In this document: positions 43,994-54,116 of the stretch, piece by piece
Position numbering within the stretch: the stretch's first letter is position 1
Layout: the number at the start of each line of letters is the position of its first letter
NCBI RefSeq assembly: GCF_020084865.1
Contig: NZ_CP071953.1
Location: 1,550,001 to 1,614,000 of the forward strand
Direction: 5' to 3'
Length of the DNA stretch: 64,000 nucleotides
Origin: Candidatus Kaistella beijingensis
GTDB lineage: Bacteria > Bacteroidota > Bacteroidia > Flavobacteriales > Weeksellaceae
Translations under genes and position numbers: made by a program
Notes under the pieces: generated by a model
What the model was told of the DNA's origin: nothing
The model's database searches: none
The model's input: only the letters and a program-made list of their open reading frames with translations

Positions 43994-44383
43994 TTATACT
44001 CTTCTTCTTTTTGGTGGTCTGCATCCGTTGTGTGGCATTGGAGTCACGTCAACGATTTCACTTACTTCAATTCCTGAATTGTGGATGGTTCTGATGGCAG
44101 ATTCTCTACCTGCACCTGGACCTTTCACAAACACCTTTACTCTTCTAAGACCTGCTTCGTGAGCAACTTGCGAGCAATTTTCTGCAGCCATTTGCGCTGC
44201 GAATGGAGTATTCTTTTTAGAACCTCTGAATCCCATTTTTCCGGCAGATGCCCAAGAGATTACTTCTCCGTTTTTATTCGTTAAAGAAATAATAATGTTG
44301 TTGAATGATGCCTGGATGTGTGCTTCACCGATCGCCTCAACTTTTACTTTTCTTTTTTTAACAACTTTTGTCTGTTTTGCCAT
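43994..44383 (-). CDS. rpsK: 30S ribosomal protein uS11
   Basis: A 129-aa protein of the 30S platform, next to the mRNA exit. Marks are [40 protein letters not shown] and the C-terminal [17 protein letters not shown]. Full length, 15 bp after rpsM. Confidence 0.96.
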   Translation of the reverse strand: MAKQTKVVKKRKVKVEAIGEAHIQASFNNIIISLTNKNGEVISWASAGKMGFRGSKKNTPFAAQMAAENCSQVAHEAGLRRVKVFVKGPGAGRESAIRTIHNSGIEVSEIVDVTPMPHNGCRPPKRRRV

Positions 44384-44398
44384 AATTAATTCTAAAGA

Positions 44399-44776
44399 TT
44401 ATTTACTTGCTTTTTTCTTGTTAGCAACAGTTTTTCTTCTTCCTTTTCGGGTTCTAGAATTGTTTTTAGTTCTTTGGCCTCTTAAAGGTAATCCCAGTCT
44501 GTGACGTATTCCTCGTTGGCAACCGATGTCCATCAATCGCTTGATGTTCAACTGTACTTCAGAACGCAATTCACCTTCAACTTTTACGTTGTCTGTGATG
44601 TAGTTTCTGATCAATGCCAATTCATCGTCATTCCATTCGTAGACTTTCTTGTCTTCGCTGATTCCAGCGTTCTTCAAAATTTCAGCAGCCGTACTTCTTC
44701 CGATTCCGTAGATGTAAGTAAGTCCGATTACTCCTCTTTTGTTTTTTGGTAAATCAATACCTGAAATTCTCGCCAT
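44399..44776 (-). CDS. rpsM: 30S ribosomal protein uS13
   Basis: A 125-aa protein of the 30S head that contacts P-site tRNA and the 50S subunit. Starts [20 protein letters not shown], with the signature [20 protein letters not shown] and a basic tail. 9 bp after rpmJ. Confidence 0.96.
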   Translation of the reverse strand: MARISGIDLPKNKRGVIGLTYIYGIGRSTAAEILKNAGISEDKKVYEWNDDELALIRNYITDNVKVEGELRSEVQLNIKRLMDIGCQRGIRHRLGLPLRGQRTKNNSRTRKGRRKTVANKKKASK

Positions 44777-44785
44777 AATTTAATT

Positions 44786-44902
44786 TTAGCCTTGTCTTTG
44801 TTTAAATTTTGGATTCTTCTTGTTGATCACAAACAGAACACCTTTACGGCGAACGATTTTGCAATCAGCACTTCTTTTTTTGATAGATGCTCTAACTTTC
44901 AT
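44786..44902 (-). CDS. rpmJ: 50S ribosomal protein bL36
   Basis: A 38-aa protein, [20 protein letters not shown] followed by a [18 protein letters not shown] end. Only one Cys is present (residue 14), so this is the zinc-free form. Found by reading the gap between infA and rpsM. Confidence 0.95.
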   Translation of the reverse strand: MKVRASIKKRSADCKIVRRKGVLFVINKKNPKFKQRQG

Positions 44903-44925
44903 TTGATTTTGCTTTTAGCAATCCG

Positions 44926-44953
44926 CTTTCGGCTTTCGGCTTTCGGCTTTTCG
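44926..44953 (-). repeat. Period-7 array in the infA-rpmJ gap
   Basis: CTTTCGG three times, then CTTTTCG, on the plus strand (CCGAAAG on the transcribed strand). It is GC-richer than its surroundings and lies 23-51 nt before the rpmJ start. Confidence 0.75.
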
Positions 44954-44991
44954 CATTTTATGTTTAAAAGTATTCTTCTATTTATTTCAGA

Positions 44992-45207
44992 TTAGTATCT
45001 GAAAGTAATTCTCCCTTTCGATAAATCATAGGGAGAAAGTTCTAATTTCACCTTGTCTCCAGGTAAAAGTTTGATGTAATGCATTCTCATTTTACCTGAA
45101 ATGTGGGCGATGAGGACATGCCCATTTTCAAGCTCAACACGAAACATGGCGTTAGAAAGTGCTTCCACGATCACGCCATCTTGTTCGATATGTTTTTGTT
45201 TTGCCAT
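44992..45207 (-). CDS. infA: Translation initiation factor IF-1
   Basis: A 71-aa OB-fold protein that occupies the ribosomal A site during initiation. [20 protein letters not shown] and [19 protein letters not shown] are typical. 6 bp after secY. Confidence 0.96.
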   Translation of the reverse strand: MAKQKHIEQDGVIVEALSNAMFRVELENGHVLIAHISGKMRMHYIKLLPGDKVKLELSPYDLSKGRITFRY

Positions 45208-45213
45208 AAATGA

Positions 45214-46593
45214 TTACTGGTTTGTATTTCTGGATAATTTTGACTGCATTAAGCCATCATAATGATGATTCAACAAATAAGTATTAATTTGCTGAACAGT
45301 ATCTAGGATTACTCCAACCATGATTAACAGCGATGTACCCCCGAAAAACAGGGCAAATCTATCCGTCTGTACAAACGTTCCGTGCAAAAATGCCGGAAGG
45401 ACTGCAAAGATAGCCAAAAATATGGAACCTGGCAAAGTAATTTTTGATAAAATATCATCCAGATAATCAGCCGTTTCCTTCCCTGGTCTTACTTTAGGAA
45501 TTAATCCGCCGTTACGTTTCAAATCATCTGCCATTTGATTTACCGGAATTGTAATCGCGGTATAAAAGAATGAGAAAATGATAATCAACAACGCGTACAA
45601 CAAATTATACTGCCAACTGAATACATTTTTGAAGCCTGCAAGGAACGTGTTGGTTTCATCAACTTTTGTCAATAATCCCGGAACGAACATTAATGCCTGT
45701 GCAAAGATGATCGGCATAACTCCCGCTGCATTCACTTTCAATGGAATCCATTGTCTTGCTCCCTGCATCAAGTTTCTGTTTACTCCACCTCTCGCTTGAG
45801 CGCGGCTTACATATTGAATTGGGATTTTTCTTACCGCAACCGATAAGATAATGGCAAGAAGAACTACCAACATCCAGAACAATACTTCAATTAAAATCAT
45901 GATGGTTCCTAAACCTCCTTTTCCAGTTTGTGTTGCCACTTCCTGAATGAAAGCTCCCGGAAGATCCGCAAGAATCCCCACCATAATCAAGATAGAAATA
46001 CCGTTACCAATACCTTTATCTGTAATTTTTTCTCCCAACCACATTGCAAATACAGAACCTGCCACCAAAATTACAATACTCGGAAGCCAAAACATAACTG
46101 ACTGTGGATGAACGTAATAAGCCGATGCAAACTGTGCATGCGGCAAGAACATCTGAGTAATTGAAGTAAGATAAGAAGGAGCCTGTACCAAACAAACTGC
46201 GATTGTTAACCATCTTGTAATTTGGTTCAAAGTATTTCTGCCGCTTTCCCCATCCTTCTGAAGTTTCTGAAGATAAGGAATGGCCATTCCCATTAACTGT
46301 ACGATAATGGAAGCAGAAATGTAGGGCATAATTCCGAGTGCCATAATCGACGCTCGAGAGAATGCACCACCTGTAAACGAAGAAAGCAACCCAAGAAGTC
46401 CTGCTCCCTGCTTGTTGCCGCCCTGGTTTTTGTAATGTTCCAAAAGATTCCCTACTTCTGCCATATTGATCGCAGGTAGGGAAATATAAGATGCGAATCT
46501 ATACACTAGGATAATCCCAAGAGTGAAAAGAATTTTTTCCCTAAGTTCCTTAAGACTCCAAATGTTTTTTAGTGTTTGTATAAATTCTTTCAT
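45214..46593 (-). CDS. secY: Preprotein translocase subunit SecY
   Basis: A 459-aa channel of the Sec translocon with ten membrane helices. N-terminal block MKEFIQTLKNIWSLKELREK, then GIMPYISASIIVQLMGMAIP (about residue 87), the GIGNGISILI segment (about 195) and PIQYVSRAQARGGVNRNLMQ near 257. Lies between rplO and infA, the usual place in Bacteroidota. Confidence 0.96.
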   Translation of the reverse strand: MKEFIQTLKNIWSLKELREKILFTLGIILVYRFASYISLPAINMAEVGNLLEHYKNQGGNKQGAGLLGLLSSFTGGAFSRASIMALGIMPYISASIIVQLMGMAIPYLQKLQKDGESGRNTLNQITRWLTIAVCLVQAPSYLTSITQMFLPHAQFASAYYVHPQSVMFWLPSIVILVAGSVFAMWLGEKITDKGIGNGISILIMVGILADLPGAFIQEVATQTGKGGLGTIMILIEVLFWMLVVLLAIILSVAVRKIPIQYVSRAQARGGVNRNLMQGARQWIPLKVNAAGVMPIIFAQALMFVPGLLTKVDETNTFLAGFKNVFSWQYNLLYALLIIIFSFFYTAITIPVNQMADDLKRNGGLIPKVRPGKETADYLDDILSKITLPGSIFLAIFAVLPAFLHGTFVQTDRFALFFGGTSLLIMVGVILDTVQQINTYLLNHHYDGLMQSKLSRNTNQ

Positions 46594-46601
46594 GAGTAAA
46601 A

Positions 46602-47048
46602 TTATAGAGTAATTGCTTTACCTCCCGCTTTAGAGATTGCCTCTTCAGCAGATTTTGTGAATTTGTTCGCAGAGATTGAAACACCTGATTTCAATTCACC
46701 TCTACCCATAATTTTCACGATTTCAGATTTTTTAGCCAATCCGTTTTCTACCAAAACATCTTTGGTGACGTCTGTGATATTTTTCGCATCCGCTAAAGCC
46801 TGAATAGTATCAAGATTAATTGCTCTGTACTCTTTTCTGTTTACATTGTTGAAACCGAATTTAGGCAATCTTCTCTGTAAAGGCATCTGTCCACCTTCGA
46901 AACCGATTTTCTGTGAATAACCAGCTCTGGATTTCTGACCTTTGTGACCTTTTGTTGAAGTACCGCCATATCCGCTTCCTTGTCCTCTACCAATTCTTTT
47001 CTGGCTGTGAGTGGAACCTGCTGCCGGTTTTATGTTATTTAAATTCAT
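46602..47048 (-). CDS. rplO: 50S ribosomal protein uL15
   Basis: A 148-aa protein of the large subunit core. The Gly-rich N-terminus KRIGRGQGSGYGGTSTKGHK and GFEGGQMPLQRRLPKFGF are canonical. 8 bp before secY; its leader has an inverted pair of 6-mer arrays. Confidence 0.96.
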   Translation of the reverse strand: MNLNNIKPAAGSTHSQKRIGRGQGSGYGGTSTKGHKGQKSRAGYSQKIGFEGGQMPLQRRLPKFGFNNVNRKEYRAINLDTIQALADAKNITDVTKDVLVENGLAKKSEIVKIMGRGELKSGVSISANKFTKSAEEAISKAGGKAITL

Positions 47049-47062
47049 TATTTTAAAATTAA

Positions 47063-47112
47063 AGGTTAAGGTTAAGGCAGAGGTTGAGCATTAACTCAAC
47101 CTAATCCTTATC
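47063..47112 (-). repeat. Inverted pair of period-6 arrays in the rpmD-rplO gap
   Basis: On the plus strand GGTTAA, GGTTAA, GGCAGA, GGTTGA, then a short spacer, then TCAACC, TAATCC, TTATCC, which are the inverse sense (GGTTGA, GGATTA, GGATAA). The inner arms GTTGAG/CTCAAC pair perfectly, so the RNA could form an imperfect hairpin 15 nt before the rplO start. Confidence 0.7.
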
Positions 47113-47119
47113 CTAAAAA

Positions 47120-47296
47120 TTATTTTTGAACTTCTACTAAATGACTAACCGCAGCTACCATTCCAAGGATTGCAGGAGTTGCCTCATGTTCTACAACTTG
47201 GTGAAGTTTTTTCAATCCTAATGCTTCAAGCGTTCTCTTTTGGGTTTTTGTTCTACCAATAGCGCTTCTTACTTGTTTTACCTGAATTTTTGCCAT
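47120..47296 (-). CDS. rpmD: 50S ribosomal protein uL30
   Basis: A 58-aa protein, starting MAKIQVKQVRSAIGRTKTQK with LEALGLKKLHQVVEHEATPA and ending LVEVQK. Read directly from the gap between rpsE and rplO, where uL30 is expected. Confidence 0.95.
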   Translation of the reverse strand: MAKIQVKQVRSAIGRTKTQKRTLEALGLKKLHQVVEHEATPAILGMVAAVSHLVEVQK

Positions 47297-47306
47297 TGTT
47301 TTAATA

Positions 47307-47828
47307 TTAACCGTTAAACACTTTTTCTAATGAAACACCTCTCAATTTTGCAATTTCTTCAGGTCTTCTGATATCCAACAATGCTTTGAAAGTAGCTTTC
47401 ACCACGTTGTGCGGGTTTGAAGATCCTTTAGATTTTGAAAGAATATCTTTAATTCCTGCTGCTTCTACCACCATACGCACTGTTCCACCCGCAATTACAC
47501 CGGTACCGTGAGTTGCAGGTCTCAAGAAGATATCTGCGCCACCGTATCTAGCGGAAGTTTGGTGAGGAATGGTGTGGTTTACTACAGGAACTTTTACCAA
47601 ATTTTTCTTTGCATCTTCTACTGCTTTTGCAATAGCGGAAGCAACTTCTTTTGATTTTCCTAAACCATAACCTACAGTTCCGGCTTCGTCTCCTACAACC
47701 ACGATTGCAGAAAATCCGAATGCACGTCCACCTTTGGTTACTTTGGTTACTCTGTTTACAGCTACGAGACGATCTTTAAGTTCTAATCCGCCCGGTTTTA
47801 CTTTTTCTATATTATCTAGTCCTAACAT
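47307..47828 (-). CDS. rpsE: 30S ribosomal protein uS5
   Basis: A 173-aa protein involved in decoding accuracy and mRNA unwinding. Blocks: [40 protein letters not shown], and [20 protein letters not shown]. 10 bp before rpmD. Confidence 0.96.
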   Translation of the reverse strand: MLGLDNIEKVKPGGLELKDRLVAVNRVTKVTKGGRAFGFSAIVVVGDEAGTVGYGLGKSKEVASAIAKAVEDAKKNLVKVPVVNHTIPHQTSARYGGADIFLRPATHGTGVIAGGTVRMVVEAAGIKDILSKSKGSSNPHNVVKATFKALLDIRRPEEIAKLRGVSLEKVFNG

Positions 47829-47847
47829 ATTTTCCGAAATTTAATGA

Positions 47848-48195
47848 TTAGAATTTTAGTCCGCCTTCTCTCGCTCCATCAGCAAGAGCTTTCACTCTAC
47901 CGTGGTAAACGAAACCGTTTCTGTCGAACACAATATTTTCAATACCTGCAGCTTTAGCTTTTTCAGCGATTGCTTTACCTACTTCTGCAGAGATTTCTAC
48001 TTTTGTACCTTTAGCGTTCATAGCTCTTGAAGAAGCTGAAGCTAAGGTTTTACCTTCTTTATCGTCGATCAATTGCGCGTAAATTTCCTTGTTACTTTTG
48101 TAAACGGATAATCTTGGCAATTCAGCAGAGCCGGAGATTTTTCCACGAACTCTTCTTTTGATTCTGTCTCTTTTTTGTACTTTATTCAGTGCCAT
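47848..48195 (-). CDS. rplR: 50S ribosomal protein uL18
   Basis: A 115-aa 5S rRNA-binding protein: [20 protein letters not shown] and [20 protein letters not shown]. Full length. Confidence 0.96.
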   Translation of the reverse strand: MALNKVQKRDRIKRRVRGKISGSAELPRLSVYKSNKEIYAQLIDDKEGKTLASASSRAMNAKGTKVEISAEVGKAIAEKAKAAGIENIVFDRNGFVYHGRVKALADGAREGGLKF

Positions 48196-48209
48196 TTTCT
48201 TAAATTTTA

Positions 48210-48755
48210 TTAAGCAGATTTACCAGCTTTACGTCTAACAATTTCTCCTACGAAACGAACTCCTTTTCCTTTGTAAGGTTCAGGTTTTCTGAATGATCTG
48301 ATTTTAGCGGCAACCATTCCCAAAAGTTGCTTGTCATAAGACGTCAACGTGATGATTGGGTTTTTACCTTTTTCAGAAAGTGTTTCTACGGTCACTTCTT
48401 TTGGAAGATCCAATACGATACCGTGAGAGAATCCCAAAGCCAGTTCCAGTTTGTTACCGGTATTTGATGCTCTGTATCCTACCCCAACAAGTTCAAGTTG
48501 CTTAGTCCAACCTGTAGCTGTACCTTGAACCATGTTATTGATTAACGCTCTGTAAAGACCGTGTAATGCTTTGTGCTGTTTTGATTCTGAAGCTCTATCT
48601 AGAGTAAGAACTCCGTCTTCTTGCTTTAGAGTGATTCCCTCATTAAGTTGCTGTGTAAGTTCTCCTTTCGGACCTTTCACAGTTACCAAACCATCCTTTT
48701 CAGTAATGGTAACTCCTGCTGGAATTTCTATAATTGCTTTACCAATTCTTGACAT
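48210..48755 (-). CDS. rplF: 50S ribosomal protein uL6
   Basis: A 181-aa protein near the factor-binding site. [20 protein letters not shown] at the start and [20 protein letters not shown] at the end are typical. Confidence 0.96.
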   Translation of the reverse strand: MSRIGKAIIEIPAGVTITEKDGLVTVKGPKGELTQQLNEGITLKQEDGVLTLDRASESKQHKALHGLYRALINNMVQGTATGWTKQLELVGVGYRASNTGNKLELALGFSHGIVLDLPKEVTVETLSEKGKNPIITLTSYDKQLLGMVAAKIRSFRKPEPYKGKGVRFVGEIVRRKAGKSA

Positions 48756-48772
48756 TTTCCTTGGATTAAAAA

Positions 48773-49171
48773 TTAATAAACATAGCAGATTACTTCTCCA
48801 CCAACTTTTTCTTGTCTGGCTTTCTTATCAGTCATTACTCCTTTAGAAGTTGAGATGATAGCCACTCCCAAACCGTTTAGTACTCTTGGAAGTTCTTCTG
48901 AACCTTTGTACTGTCTCAAACCTGGTCTTGAAGCTCTCTGAATGCTCTTGATTGCTGGTTTGTTGGTTTGTTTGTCATACTTTAAAGCGATTTTGATATT
49001 TCCTTGCACAGCGTTGTCCTCGAACTTATAGTTCAAGATATAACCCTGGTCAAACAAAATTTTCGTAATCTCCTTTTTGATTTTCGATGCAGGAATTTCC
49101 ACCACTTTGTGGCCTGCGCTTTGTGCGTTCCTTACTCTGGTCAGGAAATCTGAAATTGGATCTGTTACCAT
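48773..49171 (-). CDS. rpsH: 30S ribosomal protein uS8
   Basis: A 132-aa 16S rRNA-binding protein: [20 protein letters not shown] at the start, [20 protein letters not shown] near the end. In E. coli S8 represses the spc operon; no matching leader is seen here. The gap before it holds a two-armed period-7 array. Confidence 0.96.
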   Translation of the reverse strand: MVTDPISDFLTRVRNAQSAGHKVVEIPASKIKKEITKILFDQGYILNYKFEDNAVQGNIKIALKYDKQTNKPAIKSIQRASRPGLRQYKGSEELPRVLNGLGVAIISTSKGVMTDKKARQEKVGGEVICYVY

Positions 49172-49208
49172 TTTTCTGTTTTAAATTATTGGTTTATGAT
49201 AGTTAGTT

Positions 49209-49296
49209 TTGATTGAGATTCAAGAACCTAGACACAAGATTCAAGACTTACATCCAGGCTCTTGCTTCTTGGCTCTTGATTCTAACAATCAACTTT
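49209..49296. repeat. Inverted pair of period-7 arrays in the rpsN-rpsH gap
   Basis: Plus strand: GATTCAA, GAACCTA, GACACAA, GATTCAA, GACTTAC follow one another at exact 7-bp steps (about 49216-49250). Then the opposite strand shows GAATCAA, GAGCCAA, GAAGCAA, GAGCCTG at the same step (about 49257-49284). The common form is GAnnnAA on both strands, pointing inward, so the arms can pair loosely. Confidence 0.75.
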
Positions 49297-49319
49297 ACTA
49301 TCTCGATTGTTCTAAATTG

Positions 49320-49589
49320 TTACCAACTTGCTTTTTTCACTCCCGGGATCAAACCTGCGTTTGCCATTTCACGGAAAGTTACTCTAGAAATACCGAAGGT
49401 TCTCATGTAACCTCTTGGTCTTCCTGTTAATTTACATCTGTTGTGTAATCTTACTGGTGAAGCGTCTTTCGGCAATTTTTGTAATGCTTCGTAATCTCCG
49501 GCTTCTTTCAAAGCTTTTCTTTTCTCGGCATATTTTGCTACTGTAGCTTCTCTTTTGCGCTCACGCGCTTTCATTGATTCTTTAGCCAT
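49320..49589 (-). CDS. rpsN: 30S ribosomal protein uS14
   Basis: An 89-aa protein of the long, zinc-free form: [20 protein letters not shown], then [20 protein letters not shown] and the C-terminal VKKASW. Only one Cys, so no zinc finger. 3 bp after rplE. Confidence 0.96.
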   Translation of the reverse strand: MAKESMKARERKREATVAKYAEKRKALKEAGDYEALQKLPKDASPVRLHNRCKLTGRPRGYMRTFGISRVTFREMANAGLIPGVKKASW

Positions 49590-49592
49590 CTT

Positions 49593-50144
49593 TTAGTTCT
49601 TTTTGAATGGTAAACCGAAGTGAGTTAATAATGCTTTTGCTTCTTTGTCTGTCTTCGCAGAAGTTACGAAAGTGATGTCCATCCCTTGGATTTTTTTCAC
49701 TTTGTCGATTACGATTTCAGGGAAGATGATTTGCTCGGTAATCCCTAAGTTGTAATTTCCTCTTCCGTCGAAACCATCAGCTTTGATACCGTTGAAATCT
49801 CTGATTCGCGGTAAAGCTGAAGAAGTTAATCTGTCTAAAAACTCATACATTTGGTTTGCTCTTAGAGTCACTCTTGCTCCTACAGGCATTCCTTTTCTTA
49901 GTTTGAACGCTGCCTCGTCTTTTTTAGAGAGTGTTCCAACTGCTTTTTGGCCGGTAATTGCTGTAAGTTCTTCTACTGCATAGTCAACAATTTTCTTGTC
50001 AGCTGTTGCAGCTCCCAAACCTTGTGATACAACGATTTTCTCTAATTTAGGAACCTGCATTACAGATTTGTACCCAAATTCTTCCATCATTGCAGGAACA
50101 ATTTTCTCTTTATATGCTTTTTTTGGTCTTGCTACGTATTCCAT
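49593..50144 (-). CDS. rplE: 50S ribosomal protein uL5
   Basis: A 183-aa 5S rRNA-binding protein of the central protuberance: [20 protein letters not shown], then [20 protein letters not shown] and [11 protein letters not shown]. 2 bp after rplX. Confidence 0.96.
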   Translation of the reverse strand: MEYVARPKKAYKEKIVPAMMEEFGYKSVMQVPKLEKIVVSQGLGAATADKKIVDYAVEELTAITGQKAVGTLSKKDEAAFKLRKGMPVGARVTLRANQMYEFLDRLTSSALPRIRDFNGIKADGFDGRGNYNLGITEQIIFPEIVIDKVKKIQGMDITFVTSAKTDKEAKALLTHFGLPFKKN

Positions 50145-50146
50145 AA

Positions 50147-50473
50147 TTAAATTTCCTTACCGGTTGTTTTAGCAATTCTTACTTTTTTATCTCCGTCCAC
50201 TTTGTAACCCACTTTGGTTGCTTTTCCGTTTGCATCAAGCAATGCTACGTTTGAAATATGGATGGATGCTTCTTTCTCTACAATTCCGCCTTGAGGATTT
50301 CCTGCAGATGGTTTGGTGTGTTTTTTCACTATGTTCAAACCTGCTACGATTACTCTTGCGTCTTTGCCTTCTTTACGAATCACTTCAATAACTTCACCTT
50401 TTTTACCTTTGATTTCTTTTCTTCCGGTAGTGATGATTACGTTATCTCCTCTTTTGATTTTTAACTTTGTCAT
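50147..50473 (-). CDS. rplX: 50S ribosomal protein uL24
   Basis: A 108-aa assembly-initiating protein with the KOW motif [20 protein letters not shown] followed by KGEVIEVI, and [19 protein letters not shown]. Full length. Confidence 0.96.
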   Translation of the reverse strand: MTKLKIKRGDNVIITTGRKEIKGKKGEVIEVIRKEGKDARVIVAGLNIVKKHTKPSAGNPQGGIVEKEASIHISNVALLDANGKATKVGYKVDGDKKVRIAKTTGKEI

Positions 50474-50492
50474 TTTCTTGTAAATTTTAAAA

Positions 50493-50861
50493 TTAAAGTA
50501 CTTCAGGAGCTAATGAAATGACTTTCATATATTCTTTATCTCTCAGTTCACGAGCAACCGGTCCGAAAACACGGGTTCCTCTCATTTCGCCTGCAGCGTT
50601 CAAAAGAACACAAGCGTTGTCGTCGAACTTAATGTATGAACCATCTTTTCTACGAACTGCTTTTTTAGTTCTTACTACTACTGCTTTAGAAACGGTACCT
50701 TTTTTTGCGTTTCCCTGTGGTGTAGAATCTTTGATAGTAACTACGATTTTATCACCAACTGAAGCATATCTTCTTCTAGTTCCACCTAGAACTCTGATTA
50801 CAAGTACTTCTTTTGCACCTGTGTTATCAGCAACTTTTAATCTTGATTCTGTTTGTAACAT
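50493..50861 (-). CDS. rplN: 50S ribosomal protein uL14
   Basis: A 122-aa protein at the subunit interface: [20 protein letters not shown], then [20 protein letters not shown] and [15 protein letters not shown]. Its start codon shares one base with the rpsQ stop region. Confidence 0.96.
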   Translation of the reverse strand: MLQTESRLKVADNTGAKEVLVIRVLGGTRRRYASVGDKIVVTIKDSTPQGNAKKGTVSKAVVVRTKKAVRRKDGSYIKFDDNACVLLNAAGEMRGTRVFGPVARELRDKEYMKVISLAPEVL

Positions 50862-51115
50862 TACTTAGCTTTTTCAATGATTCTTACTAATCTCCATCTC
50901 TTACTTTTGCTCAAAGGTCTTGTTTCAGTGATTAATACTGTATCGCCTTCGTTGCACTCGTTGTTCTCGTCGTGAGCGGTATATTTTTTCGTTTTCAAAA
51001 CGAATTTACCGTACATCGGGTGCTTCATTCTCATCGTTTCACTTACAACAATGGTTTTCTCCATCTTATTGCTAGAAACGATTCCGATTCTTTCTTTTCT
51101 TAAATTTCTATCCAT
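50861..51115 (-). CDS. rpsQ: 30S ribosomal protein uS17
   Basis: An 84-aa OB-fold 16S rRNA-binding protein: [20 protein letters not shown] and [20 protein letters not shown]. Overlaps rplN by one base. Confidence 0.96.
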   Translation of the reverse strand: MDRNLRKERIGIVSSNKMEKTIVVSETMRMKHPMYGKFVLKTKKYTAHDENNECNEGDTVLITETRPLSKSKRWRLVRIIEKAK

Positions 51116-51125
51116 GATGAAATCC

Positions 51126-51314
51126 TTATTGTTGTTTAAGTGTTAATTCAGTTTCTAATCTTGCGATTGTTTTTCTCAAATCTCTGATTTGGATTGGGTT
51201 TTCAATCGGGCTGATTCTGTGGGCCAATTTCAATTTGGTGAAATCTGCTTTTGCCTCAGCTAATTTGTTTTGGATGTCTCCTGCGCTTAGATTTTTGATG
51301 TCAGCTTTCTTCAT
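51126..51314 (-). CDS. rpmC: 50S ribosomal protein uL29
   Basis: A 62-aa helical protein near the tunnel exit: [20 protein letters not shown], ending [12 protein letters not shown] use the Met at 51314; an in-frame Met at 51341 would overlap rplP and adds residues not found in the family. Confidence 0.95.
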   Translation of the reverse strand: MKKADIKNLSAGDIQNKLAEAKADFTKLKLAHRISPIENPIQIRDLRKTIARLETELTLKQQ

Positions 51315-51324
51315 TTCTTTAAAA

Positions 51325-51750
51325 TTATTGAGGTTGAACAAAATCGTTAGCGACTACAAATTTGGTAACTACCGGTAATTTTTGTGCGGCAAGTCTAAGT
51401 GCTTCTTTCGCTACTTCGTAAGGAACACCTCCTACTTCGAACATAATTTTACCAGGCTTTACTACAGCTACCCAATATTCCACGGCACCTTTACCTTTAC
51501 CCATACGTACTTCCGCAGGTTTTTTGGTAATTGGCTTATCCGGGAAGATTTTGATCCATAGCTGACCTTCTCTTTTCATATATCTTGTAGCGGCGATACG
51601 CGCAGCTTCAATTTGTCTTGCAGTGATCCAAGCTCCTTCAGTTGCTTTGATACCGAAAGTTCCGTAAGCGAGTTGATTACCTCTTTGAGCAATCCCCTTC
51701 ATCTTCATTTTGTGAACTTTACGGAATTTAGTTCTTCTTGGTTGTAACAT
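51325..51750 (-). CDS. rplP: 50S ribosomal protein uL16
   Basis: A 141-aa protein near the A site: [20 protein letters not shown] and [20 protein letters not shown], with the [20 protein letters not shown] loop. The leader carries a five-unit period-7 array. Confidence 0.96.
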   Translation of the reverse strand: MLQPRRTKFRKVHKMKMKGIAQRGNQLAYGTFGIKATEGAWITARQIEAARIAATRYMKREGQLWIKIFPDKPITKKPAEVRMGKGKGAVEYWVAVVKPGKIMFEVGGVPYEVAKEALRLAAQKLPVVTKFVVANDFVQPQ

Positions 51751-51767
51751 GATTTTTCTAAATTTTA

Positions 51768-51802
51768 GATTTCAGATTTCAGATTTCAGATTTCAGATTT
51801 AA
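51768..51802 (-). repeat. Five-copy period-7 array in the rpsC-rplP gap
   Basis: GATTTCA four times in a row plus GATTTAA on the plus strand (TGAAATC on the transcribed strand), 18-52 nt before the rplP start. The gap between rpsC and rplP is 97 bp, unusually wide for this operon. Confidence 0.85.
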
Positions 51803-51847
51803 AAAGTAACGGTAATTTAAAACTTGGTCTATCAATCTAAAATTTAA

Positions 51848-52582
51848 TTATTTTCTATCTCTTGGTCTTCTGTCTCCTCTGTCACCTCTCTCGCTTCTCT
51901 CTCCTCTACCTGCAGGTGCTTTTTTCTGTTGTCCTACTAATGGGCTAAGTTCTCTTTTACCGTAAACCTCACCTTTCATGATCCAAACTTTCACTCCAAG
52001 CTTTCCGTACTGAGTAAGTGCTTCACCGATGTGGTAATCGATATCTGCACGGAAAGTTGACAATGGGATTCTTCCTTCTTTGAAAGACTCGCTTCTTGCC
52101 ATTTCCGCTCCGTTCAATCTTCCAGAAATCTGAACTTTGATTCCTTCTGCACCCATTCTCATTGTGGAAGCCATTGCCATCTTAACTGCTCTTCTGTAAG
52201 AGATACGGTTTTCGATTTGTTTAGCAATGCTGTCTGCAACCAATACTGCGTCAAGTTCAGGTCTTTTAATTTCGAAGATGTTGATTTGGATATCCTTGTC
52301 GGTAATCTTTTTCAATTCTTCTTTCAATTTATCAACTTCCTGCCCTCCTTTACCGATGATCAATCCCGGTCTAGCTGTAGTGATTGTTACTGTTACTAAT
52401 TTCAGGGTTCTTTCAATAAAGATTTTTGAAATACCACCTTTAGATAATCTCGCTTCAAGGTATCTTCTGATTTTGTAGTCTTCCGCGATTCTGTCTCCAT
52501 AATCGTTTCCGCCAAACCAGTTAGAATCCCATCCTCTGATGATTCCTAATCTGTTACCAATTGGATTTGTCTTCTGTCCCAT
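51848..52582 (-). CDS. rpsC: 30S ribosomal protein uS3
   Basis: A 244-aa protein at the mRNA entry tunnel, with the KH domain block [20 protein letters not shown] (about residue 72). After the core a tail rich in Arg, Gly, Asp and Ser ([20 protein letters not shown]) extends the protein beyond E. coli length, probably binding RNA through charge. Confidence 0.96.
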   Translation of the reverse strand: MGQKTNPIGNRLGIIRGWDSNWFGGNDYGDRIAEDYKIRRYLEARLSKGGISKIFIERTLKLVTVTITTARPGLIIGKGGQEVDKLKEELKKITDKDIQINIFEIKRPELDAVLVADSIAKQIENRISYRRAVKMAMASTMRMGAEGIKVQISGRLNGAEMARSESFKEGRIPLSTFRADIDYHIGEALTQYGKLGVKVWIMKGEVYGKRELSPLVGQQKKAPAGRGERSERGDRGDRRPRDRK

Positions 52583-52590
52583 ACCTTGAA

Positions 52591-52992
52591 TTATTTGTTA
52601 TCTTTAGTACCTAAGATTAATGTGATGTGGTTGCTTCTCTTTCTGATTCTGTAACCTCTTCCTTGTGGAGCCGGTCTTAGTCTCTTCAATTGTCTTGCAC
52701 TGTCCACATGAATTTCCTTCACGATAAGTCCTGCTTCTTCAATGTCTGCACCTTCGTTTTTCAACTGCCAGTTTGCCATTGCAGAAAGTAAAACTTTCTC
52801 TAATTTGTTGGATGCTTCTTTCTTTGAAAATTTAAGGATTGCCAATGCTTTGTCAACCTCAACTCCTCTGATGATGTCTGCAACCAATCTCATTTTTCTT
52901 GGAGAAGAAGGGCAGTCGTTATGTAAGGCTTTTGCCACATCCTGGTTTGCTATTTTACGTGCCAATGCACTTTCTCTTTTTCTTGATCCCAT
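52591..52992 (-). CDS. rplV: 50S ribosomal protein uL22
   Basis: A 133-aa tunnel-lining protein: [20 protein letters not shown] and [20 protein letters not shown], followed by [11 protein letters not shown]. The N-terminal extension [13 protein letters not shown] is longer than in E. coli. Confidence 0.96.
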   Translation of the reverse strand: MGSRKRESALARKIANQDVAKALHNDCPSSPRKMRLVADIIRGVEVDKALAILKFSKKEASNKLEKVLLSAMANWQLKNEGADIEEAGLIVKEIHVDSARQLKRLRPAPQGRGYRIRKRSNHITLILGTKDNK

Positions 52993-52994
52993 GA

Positions 52995-53273
52995 TTATCT
53001 ACCTCCTTTATTTTTGTTACCACCGTGACCTCTGAAAGATCTTGTCGGAGAAAATTCGCCTAACTTGTGACCAACCATGTTTTCGGTTACATAAACTGGG
53101 ATAAAAGATTTCCCGTTGTGTACCGCAATAGTCTGTCCTACGAAGTCCGGAGAGATCATAGATGCTCTGGACCAAGTCTTGATAACTGTCTTTTTATTAG
53201 ACTCTATATTTGCCTGAACCTTCTTATCTAAAGTATGATGAATGAAAGGTCCTTTCTTAAGTGATCTTGCCAT
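52995..53273 (-). CDS. rpsS: 30S ribosomal protein uS19
   Basis: A 92-aa protein of the 30S head: [40 protein letters not shown] and [15 protein letters not shown]. 2 bp before rplV. Confidence 0.96.
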   Translation of the reverse strand: MARSLKKGPFIHHTLDKKVQANIESNKKTVIKTWSRASMISPDFVGQTIAVHNGKSFIPVYVTENMVGHKLGEFSPTRSFRGHGGNKNKGGR

Positions 53274-53275
53274 AA

Positions 53276-54097
53276 TTATTTTCTTTTAGATACGATGAAT
53301 CGGTTAGACGCTTTATTTTTCTTTCTTGTTTTGTAACCTTTAGCCGGTTTACCGTTTCTTGATCTTGGGTGACCTCCAGAAGAACGTCCTTCACCACCTC
53401 CCATCGGGTGATCTACAGGGTTCATTGCTACTGGTCTTGTTCTTGGTCTTCTACCCAACCATCTGCTTCTACCAGCTTTTCCTGAAACGGTCAACTGGTG
53501 GTCAGAGTTTGAAACTGAACCAATCATTGCCATACATTCAGTAAGGATCATTCTGGATTCTCCTGAAGGCAATTTCACGATTGCATATTTCCCGTCTCTT
53601 GAAGTCAATTGCGCTGAAGAACCTGCAGATCTTGCCATAATTGCACCTTGTCCAGGTTTCAATTCGATACAAGAGATTACAGTTCCCAAAGGAATGTTTT
53701 TCAGTTTCATTGCGTTACCAACTTCTGGTTCAGCAGTTTCTGCAGAGATTACTTTCTGGTCTACTTTGATTCCGTTTGGAGCGATGATGTATCTCTTCTC
53801 TCCATCCGCGTACTCAAGTAGCGCGATGAAAGCAGTTCTGTTTGGATCGTACTCTACAGTTTTTACCGTAGCTTCAACGTTGAATTTATTTCTCTTGAAG
53901 TCGATAATTCTGTATTTCTTTTTGTGTCCACCTCCGGTGTAACGCATGGTCATTTTACCAGTTTGGTTACGTCCACCTGACTTTTTAATACCAACTGTTA
54001 GAGATTTCTCTGGTTTGTTGGTAGTAATTTCCTCAAAGTTGTTTACAACTCTGAATCTCTGTCCCGGGGTGATAGGTTTTAATTTTCTAACAGACAT
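53276..54097 (-). CDS. rplB: 50S ribosomal protein uL2
   Basis: A 273-aa protein close to the peptidyl transferase centre: PTTPGQRF-like start ([20 protein letters not shown]), [20 protein letters not shown], and the [20 protein letters not shown] block with the conserved His. 2 bp before rpsS. Confidence 0.97.
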   Translation of the reverse strand: MSVRKLKPITPGQRFRVVNNFEEITTNKPEKSLTVGIKKSGGRNQTGKMTMRYTGGGHKKKYRIIDFKRNKFNVEATVKTVEYDPNRTAFIALLEYADGEKRYIIAPNGIKVDQKVISAETAEPEVGNAMKLKNIPLGTVISCIELKPGQGAIMARSAGSSAQLTSRDGKYAIVKLPSGESRMILTECMAMIGSVSNSDHQLTVSGKAGRSRWLGRRPRTRPVAMNPVDHPMGGGEGRSSGGHPRSRNGKPAKGYKTRKKNKASNRFIVSKRK

Positions 54098-54116
54098 TAC
54101 TATTGTTTATATTTAA

